Below the pieces are notes generated by a model that did no database searches, was not told the origin of the DNA, and was given only the letters and a program-made list of their open reading frames with translations. From the NCBI GenBank assembly GCA_037783415.1, contig JAZGTN010000094.1, forward strand, positions 3,720,001 through 3,784,000: DNA of 64,000 nt, written 5' to 3'. This DNA comes from Leptasterias polaris (Eukaryota; Echinodermata; Asteroidea; Forcipulatida; Asteriidae). Made by a program: the position numbers and the translations under genes. Shown in pieces: positions 23,967-34,756 of this stretch. Position 1 is the stretch's first letter; each line of letters begins with the position of its first letter.

Positions 23967-25499
23967 ACTAATTTTTTGCATTTATACCACAGGTCCTTTT
24001 GGTTGGTAAGCAGTTTGCAACAGCTAATTCTATTTTCTCAAATAAAGCTTGTTACATGTATTTTGCAATCTGTGCATAACTCCTCTCTCTAGTGTGTGAT
24101 TTATGCTTGCCAGTATTGGGTCTCTGGGCATTTTTTGCCAAGTTAGTAATATAACATTCTTATTTAAAGTTTGCTGCTTGGAAATTCTGGTATGAAAAAG
24201 GTCTGAAGAAACTAGGACCCAAATTTTAGGAAGTACATGTATGTTGAAATGATGGCATTTCCACCTTTTAGCAACCCATGCATGGATTTATAAATTGCAA
24301 GAAGCTTTTGTGAACAATATTCTCAGCACTAGAGAAGCATGATTGCCAAAGTGCATAATTCCTTTATACATGTTATATGTAAAAAAATAAATAAAAAAAT
24401 AACAGTATCTTTTGTTCACCAAATGCAGACATAAAAAGGTCGGGAACTTGGACAACAATCTGAAATTTCTCATCTCTGGAGATACATCTCAGAGCCTTGA
24501 ATACCTACTGTCTTGCAATTGTACACACAAAAGAAAAATCAACAATGCCCGTCTCGGGCCGAGCTCAAACTCCCCGAGCTGTTTTAATTTTATTTACATT
24601 TTTCGCTAATTGTGGCCCTGAGAATCGTACAATGCCCATGAACACAGTGCATGCTATTAGGGAGATCTGAAATGTTCACAATGCGAAATCAGGAAGGCAC
24701 GATACATGAATGGTTATCGCATCATGGATTTAATCAACTCGGATCTATACCCATGCCTCTTCTGCCACTCAAAATCCAATTTCTGAAACCGTCCCTCCCG
24801 CCCTCAAATCCCGCCACCCCAGGGGGGTTGAACCGCTCGTGAGGAACCAACAGCGGCAGAGAGCACGTAATTGTTATCCTTGCCTAGGCTTTGAGGAGGC
24901 TGTTAACGATATGAAGATGGACAGCCCCGGTGAGGTGCCTTAACGGAAAAAAATACCGAGTCAATAATTACTATTATTTTTGAATGATTAAAAAAGAAGA
25001 AGATTGGTAGCAATTTAAAAGATCACTGTTCTTAAAGTTCATAAAGAAGCGAACATCCTGAGAAATTCTTGCGTCTGAAATACTGTTTGAGAAAATAACA
25101 TTTGAAGCTCCCCCCCCCCCACCCTCAATTAATCAATGATCATTTGATTGCCACAACTGAAATAAGAACATAAACAGGAAAAAAATCCCCGACAAAACAT
25201 GTCACTAAACACATGTATAGACATAATAATTGCATCTGAGGTTAAAGTTATCCGAGTTAAAGAATATAATTATTACTTTCTGTTGGCTATTAGGGCTCAA
25301 ATTTGGGGGGACAATCAACAAGACGGCAGGGCTTGTAGCTCAAAATATTGACTGGACCAGACATTTTGTTACAAGACAGATTCAATATGAGAGAAAAAAA
25401 CCTTGCTCACACAGTTTAATAACATGCATTTAACAGCTTGGATACGAACAGGCACTATGATATGTAAGAGAAGATAATCTCATTTGTCTTAATGGTATT

Positions 25500-25660
25500 A
25501 AAGGGAAGGTACACGTTTGGTAATCACTCTTAAATCTAATGGCAATAAAAACTTATATTGGTTAGAAGTACAGCAGCTTTCAATAGTATAAAGCATTTTC
25601 AGAAATATTTCACTCAGAGTAATGTGGTTATGTAAAAAGGTATCAGTTTTTATGCCCCAA
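25500..25660. mobile_element. TTAA-type MITE, left half only
   Basis: It opens with TTAAAGGGAAGGTACACGTT and shares aatggcaataaaaacttat and ttcaatagtataaagcattt with related copies at 27.0 and 47.9 kb. No matching right end was found. Confidence 0.6.
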
Positions 25661-25810
25661 AATGCCCCAAGACTTGTCTGGTCATGAGTTTACTGGCCGG
25701 ACACTAAAATCACTGGCCTCGGGCCTGTGGTCCGGTGTGAACTTTGAGCCCTGCTGGTGGTTTTTTACGCTACACCAAACTTTTGTATACTCAGTGCTTT
25801 ATCCAAGTCC

Positions 25811-25956
25811 TGGGGTCGATTTCAAAAAGCACTAACACTCATCTTAAGATGAGTTGCTATAGTGATTTGTAGTGTGACCTCACACTTTGCTTTAATAGCA
25901 ATTAAGAGTGATTTGCAGTTAAGATCAGTCTCAACTCATTGTGAAATCGAGCCCTG
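25811..25956. mobile_element. MITE-A, copy 4
   Basis: The ends tggggtcgatttcaaaaagc and cattgtgaaatcgagccctg are inverted repeats. The interior has diverged but keeps agatgagttgctatagtgat. Confidence 0.7.
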
Positions 25957-26297
25957 CTGTTTTACGCTGCTTTTATTCAATGTGATCAACTAATTTAATG
26001 AAATGCTCACAGGCTGGTCTAGAAGGTGTGTTTATTTGACAAACTAATGTAGATGGTGACAATTAATTTCAATCTTCGATTAAACCAACAGATGTAGTAT
26101 CTTTAATTGAGTTCATGAAAATTTTGTGATTGAGATGTTGTAGACGGTTGAGTAACTATGGGGGGGGGGGGGGGGGCGGCAATAGATGTCATTGGTGTTT
26201 TGATCTGGGGCATCATTTAATGTATTTTAATATTTGCGATACAAATTAATAATCAAACACTGCCAAATCTAAGTCACTTTAAACAATGTATCAATTA

Positions 26298-26532
26298 TTT
26301 TGGGGTTGAACAAAGAAAAACTGACTAGAGCAGGATTTGAACCAACGAAATCCGAATTTACATTGCATGACGGCGCTCTACCAACTGAGCTATCTAGCCC
26401 TTTGTTGGCGGTCTCCCTATTTTGTCAATATATTTGTTCGGGGGGTGCCAGTCAGGGCCTGTTAATCCGGAAGTCGTTGGTTCAGATCCCGCTCTAGTAA
26501 TTCTTTTTTTGTTTAACCCAAAATCATTTAAC
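26298..26532. mobile_element. Foldback tRNA-Asn-like SINE dimer, longer loop
   Basis: The left arm (ggggttgaacaaagaaaaac and a reversed B-box) and the right arm (cgttggttcagatcccgctc, then gtttaacccaaaatcattta) are inverted, as at 18424. The centre is longer and contains the A-box plus ttggcggtctccctattttg, which is the reverse of the segment preceding the tRNA part at 33520. This places that segment within the full SINE. Confidence 0.72.
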
Positions 26533-27022
26533 ATTGATCCAGTCAGTTTCCCTTGTGGTTTATTATTAAACTATAAATGCAAGAGCTTTACAAATTTCAA
26601 GATCTGTCATGTGATACATGTATGTTGAGCTTGCCAACTCATCTGGGAATTCCATTGCCCACTGCCTTCCCCATTTCACTTGCTTGTAAATAGTTCAAGT
26701 TAAATACAAAGTGTGACTCAAGTTCACATTTTAGGATTTTCTGCGAACTATGAGCTTCTTATCTAACATAACAATAAGAAAATGTAGTCACGATTGATAC
26801 ATTGTACGTATCACAGATGCAAGGAAGCTTTTGGCCTCAAGTCCCTGGTTGTTGCCGTAGCCCCCTTGGGGAATTTTTCGGTCGAAATTTACATTTTCCT
26901 CAAAAGAGGTGCCCCTGTCCAAGGAAAAAGTACCTTTGCCTCTTTAAATACATGTACTAATAGGAGAAAAGCATCAGGACTGGAATAAGCATCAGGACTG
27001 GAATACAAAGTCCAAGATTTAA

Positions 27023-27399
27023 AGGCAAAGTATACATGTACCTTTGCTTTTTGGAACCGTTTGATATATACAATAAAACTAACCTGAGAAAGTTTCATTT
27101 CAAAAGGTGGTTTGGGTTTTTGAGATATCGCTATAAATCCAGAGCAAATATGTCCAAGCAGGAAAAATAATCCCTAATAGGAATACACAATCTGAGAAAC
27201 GTTTCTGACAGAAAGGTTTCTCAGATTCAAATTTGGGGGCATACAAACTGATATCTTTTTTACATAACCACATTACTTCGAAGTGAAATGTTTCTCAAAA
27301 TGCTTTATACTATCGAAAGCTGCTGTAGGCTTCTATAACCAATAGGGTTTTAATACCATTAATTTTAAGAGTGATTACCAATATGTGTATACATTCCCT
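27023..27399. mobile_element. TTAA-flanked palindromic MITE beside a JPH exon
   Basis: TTAA at 27019-27022 and 27400-27403 flanks inverted ends (AGGCAAAGTATACATGT and TATGTGTATACATTCCCT). An internal hairpin, aatctgagaaacgtttctga / agaaaggtttctcagatt, sits at 27188-27231. TTAA target duplication is typical of piggyBac-like elements. It ends about 70 bp from the donor side of the JPH exon. Confidence 0.7.
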
Positions 27400-27469
27400 T
27401 TAAGGAGGAGAAGATGCAGACAAACTTAGAATTGAGATAATGGCCTGCTTTCGGCACTGTTTGACCTAC

Positions 27470-28292
27470 CTTGATATAGCAAGGTCAGCTTTTTGTCTGG
27501 CAATATTTGCTGCTTGATTTGCTGCTTCCACTGCCCGTTCCACCCTATCGCTGATTCGCTTGGATCCAATCACAAATAGTTTCTTTTTCCCGGAGGCCAC
27601 CAGGATATTGTTCTTCCACTTCCCCTCTTCCTTGTGCCCGTCGGGGTACGTGAGACAGCCGTATCCGTGCCGTTTGTTCTGGTGCCAATCCCCGGCGTAC
27701 TGAAAGGCATCCGAGCGCTGGCTGATCCCCACCCCTGAGCGTTTGTCCTGTTTCCATTCTCCGAGGAACACTTCGGTGATGTCTCCTGTCGCCTCCTCAT
27801 CGTGGAGGTGACTCGGATGACTGAAGTCGCTGTCCATGACGGAGGAATGGAGCGAGCTGGAGCTCATCCGACTCTCGCTCTCGTTACTCTTCAGCGAGTC
27901 CTGATGGTTGAGTCGGGGACGGAAGGACGCCACGCTCCCCTGCGTGCTGTCAGAGCTGTCCTTGTGACTCTGAGACCCATTCTTGTCCTTCTTTCGTTTG
28001 GTTCTTAGCCCAATCAGGGCTTTGCTCACGCGCACAGCGTCCCCGCGTTTAAATGTTCCACCCCGACTCTCCGTGTCCGTCGTCCCGTCGTCCGAGATGT
28101 CCAGAACGAAACCCCCTCTTTGGCCGAAGTTGTCCGGGACGGAAGCAATGGATCCATTTTCGTGCTCACTTCGCAGTGATGTGAGAGAGGTACGGAGGGC
28201 GGGTCGTACGATGGAGGCCATCCCATAAGGCACACTGTTGCGTATTCCACAGCCATGGCGCATTCCGCCAACCCATTGTCCCTGATAAATAC
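27470..28292 (-). CDS. JPH: Junctophilin, MORN VI-VIII and joining-region exon
   Basis: This 823-bp exon has acceptor ttccaaccag before 28292 and donor GTAGGT after 27470. It starts two bases into a Gly codon and ends two bases into an Arg codon. It opens with a MORN repeat (YQGQWVGGMRHGCGIRNS) followed by the junctophilin-typical VPYGMASIVRPALRTSLTSL. A Ser-rich joining region with a basic patch (RTKRKKDKNGSQSH) follows. Two MORN repeats come next (FLGEWKQDKRSGVGISQR and YAGDWHQNKRHGYGCLTYPD), then KEEGKWKNNIL and the start of the Ala-rich helix. MORN repeats bind plasma-membrane phospholipids; junctophilins tether that membrane to ER/SR at calcium-release sites. The order and spacing match the family, and beginning at MORN VI resembles vertebrate exon 2. 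The N-terminal MORN repeats are not in this window. Confidence 0.93.
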
Positions 28293-29610
28293 CTGGTTGG
28301 AAATCAAAAGAGAAACACACATGAGAGCATAAAGTTACCACCCATCAATTTGATTCCTTCAATTTGATTCCTTGCAAACTGTTCCTCAGCAGATACAATA
28401 TACATGTATTAAGCTACAATAAAAGAGTTTGTAAAACCCACCTTGCACCTACTAAACCCTAATAAGGTGCTACATAAATCAGTCTCATAATTCATAAAAA
28501 TTTCAAAACCTGTCTTAAAAAGTGTCTCTCTTTATTCAAGCACCTAGAGCACTTTATTGTTGGATATGTACGCTACATGTATATATATGTAAGACTCCAA
28601 TATCATTATCATTATATCTGGGCATAATGGCCATGATAAAGAAAAGCATGGTCTCCACTGCCTGACAAATAATAATTAATGTCCCATCGTGTTACAAAAT
28701 TTTGAGAGAAACTGTTTGTAAATGCCACAAAGAATTCTAAGCCAGTTCCGTTAATCAATTTCTGTTTTTTTGATACAATACTTTACATTTGAATGGAAGA
28801 TACATGTAGAATAGGGTGTCAAACTGTCAAAGTGTTTGTACGCAAGACACAAAGCCAAAAACTATGATGCTACACACTCAAATTTGACAAAATTCTACCT
28901 TTGCAGTCATATGGAAGAAAAGGACAGGAAGCAAGACAGACAATTCTCGCTGAGAGGATGATGTATCTCAAACCATTATTTAATATAACATGAACTGCCA
29001 GAGCACTTGATGGAGTACCCGCTTCAAGATTCGACCGCAGTATACTTTTTGTTATAAACATTAACATGTCTCTGGTCGTACGGTAAGGGTTTACACAAGA
29101 ATAAAATGATCACAAAAAGAAGGTTAGCCAGAATTTCTGTACGTCATTTCTAGAGACGACCGCATCAAATTCTTTTTGATTATCTTACATGTACATGTAG
29201 AAAGAAAGAAAAAAGGACATTACTGTTGAGGAAGCAATATTTTTTTAAAGAGAGAGAGCCAGTTGAGTTTACAATATGACGTCACCCAGAGACGAGAGTA
29301 CTGTACCAACTCGTCTCCAATTATCACAAGAAAATCTCCCAGAATGCATTAACCCACTTCTTCGCTTGGAGAGACATCGCTGGGGCATTCCATTTCACCG
29401 CGTCAGCATCCCTGAAGTCAGACCATAGAGAGAGAGAGAGAGAGTGAGAAAGATCCTCACAGTGAAGGAGGAGTGAGTCGCCCCCCTACAACTCTGAGGA
29501 GATTGGTACCACCGTGGATGCTGATAATGTCAAAAGATGACCCTGCGGGTAGTCTGAGGCCAGACCTCAGAATCCTGCCAGGGTCATTTGGGTGGATAAT
29601 CCGGTATTGC

Positions 29611-29691
29611 GACACTCTCCTTCCCAGAGAGCACATGTGAATAATATGACAGACACTCTCCTTCCAAGAGAGCATGTGAATAATATCACAG
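29611..29691. repeat. 41-bp tandem duplication
   Basis: gacactctccttcccagaga at 29611 recurs at 29652 as gacactctccttccaagaga. Both copies continue into catgtgaataatat. A GA-rich microsatellite precedes it near 29425-29445. Confidence 0.85.
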
Positions 29692-29887
29692 ATTTATGGG
29701 CGACAGGGGAATGTATGCTAAAATAATGACGTACAGAAAATGAATTTCACAGGCCAGATAGAATACTCTTGTGTGCCTCACATGAAACAAACAAACAAAC
29801 CAAAAGTTGACCACAACATTTGACAGTTTCCAAAAATACATGCATATTATAATCTCTTCCACTTTTGGTAATTTACAAAGCAAAGTT

Positions 29888-30145
29888 CCATTTACAGTCA
29901 TGCCATCATTCTAACAACTGTTTCCAAATCTTTGTTCTGTGCCAAAATTAAAGGTATATTTACATCAATGATTCCATTTACAGTCTTTCCATAATTCTAA
30001 CAACGGTCTCAAAATCTTTGTTCTGTACCAAAACTAAAGGTATATTTACATCAATGATTCCATTTACAGTCTTTCCATAATTCTAACAACGGTCTCAAAA
30101 TCTTTGTTCTGTGCCAAAACTAAAGGTATATTTACACCAATGGTT
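29888..30145. repeat. 86-bp tandem repeat, 3 copies
   Basis: Copies start at 29888, 29974 and 30060, each opening ccatttacagtc and containing tctttgttctgt and aaaggtatatttaca. The second and third copies are closer to each other than to the first. Confidence 0.93.
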
Positions 30146-30824
30146 TTTGGAGTGAGTACATGGCCATTCTTCAGTTTTCAACCAACACACCACAAATCCA
30201 GGGCATGATCCTGGTTTGGTTTATATGTCTCTTCAGGGATTACGCTCACATACTTATTTCAATTGCGGCAATAGAAACAACCATGCATGGTATTAGGGGT
30301 ATTAAAATAATATTTACTATTATTTCAGACGGATATATTTCTCTGGTGGATAGTTTACTACATGTACATGTAGTATGAATTTTGTAATTGCAGAAACTTT
30401 CAAACTGAAACTAATCATTTGTTTTGTGATAAATACCAAAAATTAATGAATTTGTAGTTCCTATAATAGTACATTTTTATGAGCAGCAGTGAACCATGTG
30501 ATTGGCTCATTGGTTTTTGTTCAGGTCTTAGTAGTTTAGACATTTATTCCAATAATGCCACACATCCCCAGCTTATCAGCTCTTGTAAATGTAGAACTAC
30601 ATCCTCAGCAAGGTTTTAGCCAGGATTTGGTAAAAGGGTGTCCAAATCTGCTGGAAATTTAAAAACTGGGTGTCCAAATTGTTCACTTACAATACATTTA
30701 CATGTAAATGACAGATGAAACAGGGTGTCCAAATTTAAAACAGGGTGTCCAAAAGACACCCAGACACCCCTCTGGCTAACACTATGATCCTCAGTGGCAT
30801 TTGTTCACTTTTGCACTTCATTAA

Positions 30825-31193
30825 AGGCACTGAACATGTTTGGTAATTATCAAAGACCAGTATTGTCACTCGGTGTATCCAAACATATGCATAAAATAAC
30901 AAACCTGTGAAAATTTGGGCTGAATCGGTCATCGAAGTTGCAAGAAAATAATGAAAGAAAAAATCACCCTTGTTGCACAATTTTGTGTGCTTTCAGATGC
31001 TAATAAAAGGCTTCATGCATGAAGTCTTTTATTATTTTAGTGAGAAGTTACCTCTTTCTCAAAAACTACGTTACTTCAGAGGAAGTGGTTTCTCACAATG
31101 TTTTATACTATCAACAGCTCTCCGTTGCTGGTTACCAAGTAAGTTTTTATGCTAATATATATTTTGAGTAATTACCAAACGTGTTCAGTGCCT
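30825..31193. mobile_element. TTAA-flanked palindromic MITE, complete
   Basis: TTAA at 30821-30824 and 31194-31197 flanks inverted termini (AGGCACTGAACATGTTTGGT and its near-complement ACCAAACGTGTTCAGTGCCT). The two halves fold back, with a central gcttcatgcatgaagtc palindrome near 31010-31026. It is non-coding. The TTAA duplication suggests mobilisation by a piggyBac-like transposase. Confidence 0.8.
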
Positions 31194-32145
31194 TTAAAAC
31201 TAACAAACAAATGAAAAACTGGCAAAATGAAAACAAAAGTTACATTTTTGTTTAAATTTTAAGCCACTTTGGCTTAATCATTAACAAGAGCCTACAATTG
31301 AGCACCTAAAATCAGTCAGAAAACTCTTATTTGACATCACATTAATTTAAGCAATTTCACCGGCTGAAAATATGCAGTTGTTTTTTTTCCTAATAGAAAC
31401 CTCGCTTCACACATCTCAACTCACTGCGCAATTGTATGAATCAATAGGCTTTCATCATAGGGAACTACAGGAAAGCATCTTCACCAACACGGACCGAATG
31501 CCCAAACGGATGCACGACCAAAGAGCAAGGACTTCCCAACACAAATCAATTACGAACATTTCCGTGATGAGGAAACCACAGACTTTATAAGTCCACGCAT
31601 TAACGAGTAGTCACAGAGCACGGAGACGACGACATCTGGTGTTCTACTGATCATCATTATGCGATCATCTTGTGTGTATTTAAGTCTACTATCACGTTCT
31701 CATCTACAGAATTGAGATGTCATACAATAACAGTCGCTAGATTCTGTTACTCCCTCGCTGAGCCAGAAATACATTTTATTTAGATAGCGTCCGATACTTT
31801 CGAGGAGTATGTATAATACTTGTGTTTATTAAAGTGGGGATTGAGTTTTGACCCTTTGTTTTTTTACCCTGGTTCGAATCCCAGTTGTATAATTGATGTC
31901 ATGGATTACATTATCATTGGATCTTGTAACCACAGCTGGGCTGGGATAATCTAAGAAGCTCTTCTGTACAGTTTATCTTACAAGGAACCCCTGAATAAGA
32001 GGTCAACCCAAGACCTGAAGATACCTGAGGCAAGGGCCATGGGTACCCCTTGAAAGCTCATTGTTTCCTACCCATGGAAGTGCACTTTATCAAGGAAAAG
32101 TTCATGTGACCCATCAAGAAAGAAAGTCAAAATGGGTGTCAATAA

Positions 32146-32312
32146 CAGGCCTGGAATTACAAGCAGGCCACGGCCTCAGTTGCCCCTGGTCTTCATGGTC
32201 TTGGCCTTGGAGCCACTTTAAAAGTTTCCCATAGACTTTAAGACTGTCCAATGGAAGTGTCTTTTGAAAAATGAAAATGGCCTTGCCCTCTCAAAGAAAA
32301 AATTTCAGGCCT
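32146..32312. mobile_element. MITE-C, copy 1
   Basis: It opens caggcctggaattacaagca and closes aaaatttcaggcctac, giving imperfect inverted ends. The interior shares ccttgccctctcaa and tttcccatagactttaa with 55441-55612. Confidence 0.6.
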
Positions 32313-32360
32313 ACAACAACACCAGATAAACATGTAGGTTTATTCTCTCCTGCCTACATC

Positions 32361-32711
32361 ATAATAATAATAATAATAATAATAACCAGTTCTTATACAT
32401 GTATAGCGCATTTTACATTAACGTCTCAATGCGCTTTACATTAGTGCCCTGGTCATTGGGCCAATAACATTCCTTTAATCTTGCTCAGCTCCCTGGGGAG
32501 TGTACAGCCCGAGCTGCCATGGCGCTCAGTTTTTCAAACACAATAACAACCTGTACCCATTTATTATACCCCTGGGTGAAGAGAAGCAATTATAGCGAAG
32601 TGTCTTGCTCAAGGACACAAGCGTCATGACCGGGACTCGAACCCACACCCTGATGACTAAACCACCAGAACTTGAATCCGATGATCTAAACCACTCGGCC
32701 ATGACACCCTA
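32361..32711 (-). mobile_element. tRNA-Leu(CAA)-like SINE, copy 2, near full length
   Basis: On the minus strand it begins with a class II tRNA-like head: A-box TGGCCGAGTGGTTTAGATC, anticodon loop TTCAAGT, a long variable arm and B-box GGGTTCGAGTCCCGG. The body continues through cttgagcaagacacttcgct, acccctgggtg (plus strand) and gcgcattgagacgtt, and ends in a taa/att trinucleotide tail (plus strand 32361-32385). This is the best reference copy of the family here. Confidence 0.82.
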
Positions 32712-33138
32712 CGAACTTTGGTGGGCACTAGTTCATACTTTGGTGGGCACTAGTTCATAATCCCACTGGCAGAACTTAAGTCATCATCAGCCATGTATTA
32801 CACTCAAATTGGACAGCAAAGTGTTCGAAAAATCCCTGACTAAACCACTTTTGCTGTTTCCCAAGGATCACCTTATAGCACTCTGTAATGCTAAAAATAG
32901 AAGCTAAAAAGTAATTGCCCGGATCTCATACGCACAAGTTTTATGTTTACTCAAGTGTAACTAGAACAGTTTGGCGCGTTGATGATGTGATGACAGCGTA
33001 AGTGGTGGAATGTTCATCTGACAGACGGGTATTTTCAGCAAAAGTTATGTTGGGAAAGTACTGAGTATACAGTGCTTAACACACATTGGTAAAAACCAAA
33101 TTATATTCGTTATCCCCGATGCAAAATTAACATCTATT

Positions 33139-33421
33139 AAAGGCCCTGTACACTATTGGTAAGATCGAAAAACACAAATGTTCACAGATTCACACATAAC
33201 TTACATGATTTAAAGTAAGTAATGGTAGAAAGGGTTCCTTAAAATATTTCTGCCTAAAATGCTATCGTTTCTGAGAAATGAGTAAAACAATAGTTTTTAT
33301 CGCGCGCGATAATAAACTCGATGTTTGAAAAACAGAAAACACATACGGTCTCTTTTCACTATTTTCTCGTGACCTCGATGACCAATTGAGCTCAAATTTT
33401 CACAGGTTTGTTATTTCATGT
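33139..33421. mobile_element. TTAA-type MITE, truncated by a SINE
   Basis: It opens attaaaggccctgtacactattgg and carries the interior ctcgatgaccaattgagctc and tttcacaggtttgttatttc seen at 30.9 and 49.6 kb. It stops at the SINE beginning at 33424. Confidence 0.6.
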
Positions 33422-33423
33422 AT

Positions 33424-33625
33424 GTGGTTGATTACACAAAACATGAACACTGTCTGTGATTTTTGTGTCAGCTCTGCCAATCCTGTATAATACCTTTAAA
33501 AAAGTTACGTCATTGGATAAAGACCGCCAACATAGGGCTGTAGAGCGCCGGCACGTTAAACCGGAGGTCGTTGGTTCAAATCCCGCTCTAGTCAATTTTT
33601 CTTTGTTCAACCCAAAGTCATTGGT
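33424..33625 (+). mobile_element. tRNA-Asn-like SINE with deleted A-box
   Basis: It starts gttgattacacaaaacatga, continues through attggataaagaccgccaac, then a tRNA-like 3' half (ccggcacgttaaaccggagg and B-box GGTTCAAATCCC), and ends ctttgttcaaccc. The A-box stretch present at 18.5 and 26.4 kb is missing, leaving agggctgtagagcgcc. Confidence 0.7.
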
Positions 33626-33756
33626 ATTTGACGAAGTTTTCATTGGTTGGATGGTGTTGTAACTGAAAACTAGAGGATAGAAACAAGAGCTACATATATG
33701 TACTCTTTCAAAGAGCAAAACTTACAATTCGGGCAGATTCAGCGAATGGTTCCTTG

Positions 33757-34095
33757 AAACTAAAAGTTCCCACTCTATGAGCCTTAGATCAAACCGGATT
33801 GTTAATGAATACTCTTTCACCTCAAACAGATTTAAGAACAGTCCTGTGCCATACCTCACCAGATTACTTTACAAATGAATGTTATCTTTTTATCTTTATA
33901 CAAACTAAGGTTTTTATATTTTTATTGCTGTTGTTTCTGTTTTACAGTTAATTTTAAAGATTTTGTGTATGCTCTGTATTTTATTGTATTTTTAACGTTT
34001 TTAATTCATGTACTTGTAAGCACTGTGCAATTCAGCCTTTGGGCTGCAAGGAGTGTTTTGAATAAACCAATAATAATAACAATAATAATAAAATT
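33757..34095 (+). mobile_element. 3' end of a second non-LTR retrotransposon
   Basis: A short frame ending at TGA near 33876-33878 gives SNRFKNSPVPYLTRLLYK, typical of the C-terminus of some LINE ORFs. A T-rich 3' UTR follows, then gcagcc/gggctgcaaggagtgttt, and a tail of aataaaccaataataataac repeats. It is heavily 5'-truncated. Confidence 0.6.
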
Positions 34096-34756
34096 GTACT
34101 TCCCTTAAGTTTGGTTTACACATGAACCATGTGTATGTGTTCTTATGGATTTCCTCCTGCATCCCCCGAATCGGTTTCTCCGGGCCTAATAGTTTACGGA
34201 TTACAGAGCTTTTTTGAAGATTCTTTGGTTTCCATCACAAGGACATACAAATGACATGATATCATGCTCATCCCTTCCTTCCGCTGAATGAAACCAAAGC
34301 TTGAAACATAAGCGTCCATGTATGCTGTCCTCATTTTCTCGAAGACGGGTGCATTTCATGCAGAAATAATAATGCTGAAGCCAATTTGTAATTGAACCAC
34401 TTTTATTATGTAAAGCAGAGTTTGTCATCAAGTTTTTGGGGTCAAGTTTTTGGGGTCAAGTCTTTGAGGTCAAGTCTCAAGTCCCAACATAGTGCGACTC
34501 AAATCCGACTCGCAGACTCAAGTTGCCAACTCTGATGTAAAGTAATCATAGATTATTGAGCGGCGAAGGCACAAGATGGAACTGGAGCTCTATCTTTTGT
34601 TGGAACGTAAAATACAGATGGGCGCCATTGCAGCAAGCAATTGTTTTGTTACATGACTTATCATAGATAGTGATGGTCATTGTATGCACTGATCTATTGA
34701 TACATCAAAAGAGTTGCTTCCTGAAATGGCATCCAATGCATATTTTACATTTAAAC

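Larger units (their letters stand above)
15928..27469 (-). other. JPH: Junctophilin intron between MORN VI-VIII exon and helix exon
   Basis: This intron of about 11.5 kb has donor GTAGGT at 27469-27464. It holds SINEs, foldback tRNA-like elements, a non-LTR retrotransposon fragment in the opposite orientation, and MITEs, all listed separately. Nothing gene-like was seen at 16570-17220, 17660-18420, 18605-20220, 20330-22630, 23970-25490 or 26540-27010. Confidence 0.75.

Noticed and set aside
26300..26497. A 65-codon frame with RAGFEPTKSEFTLHDGALPT that looks protein-like.
   Set aside because: It is a translation of the tRNA-like SINE, and the same peptide style appears at 33.6 kb in another copy. 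It is not a gene.
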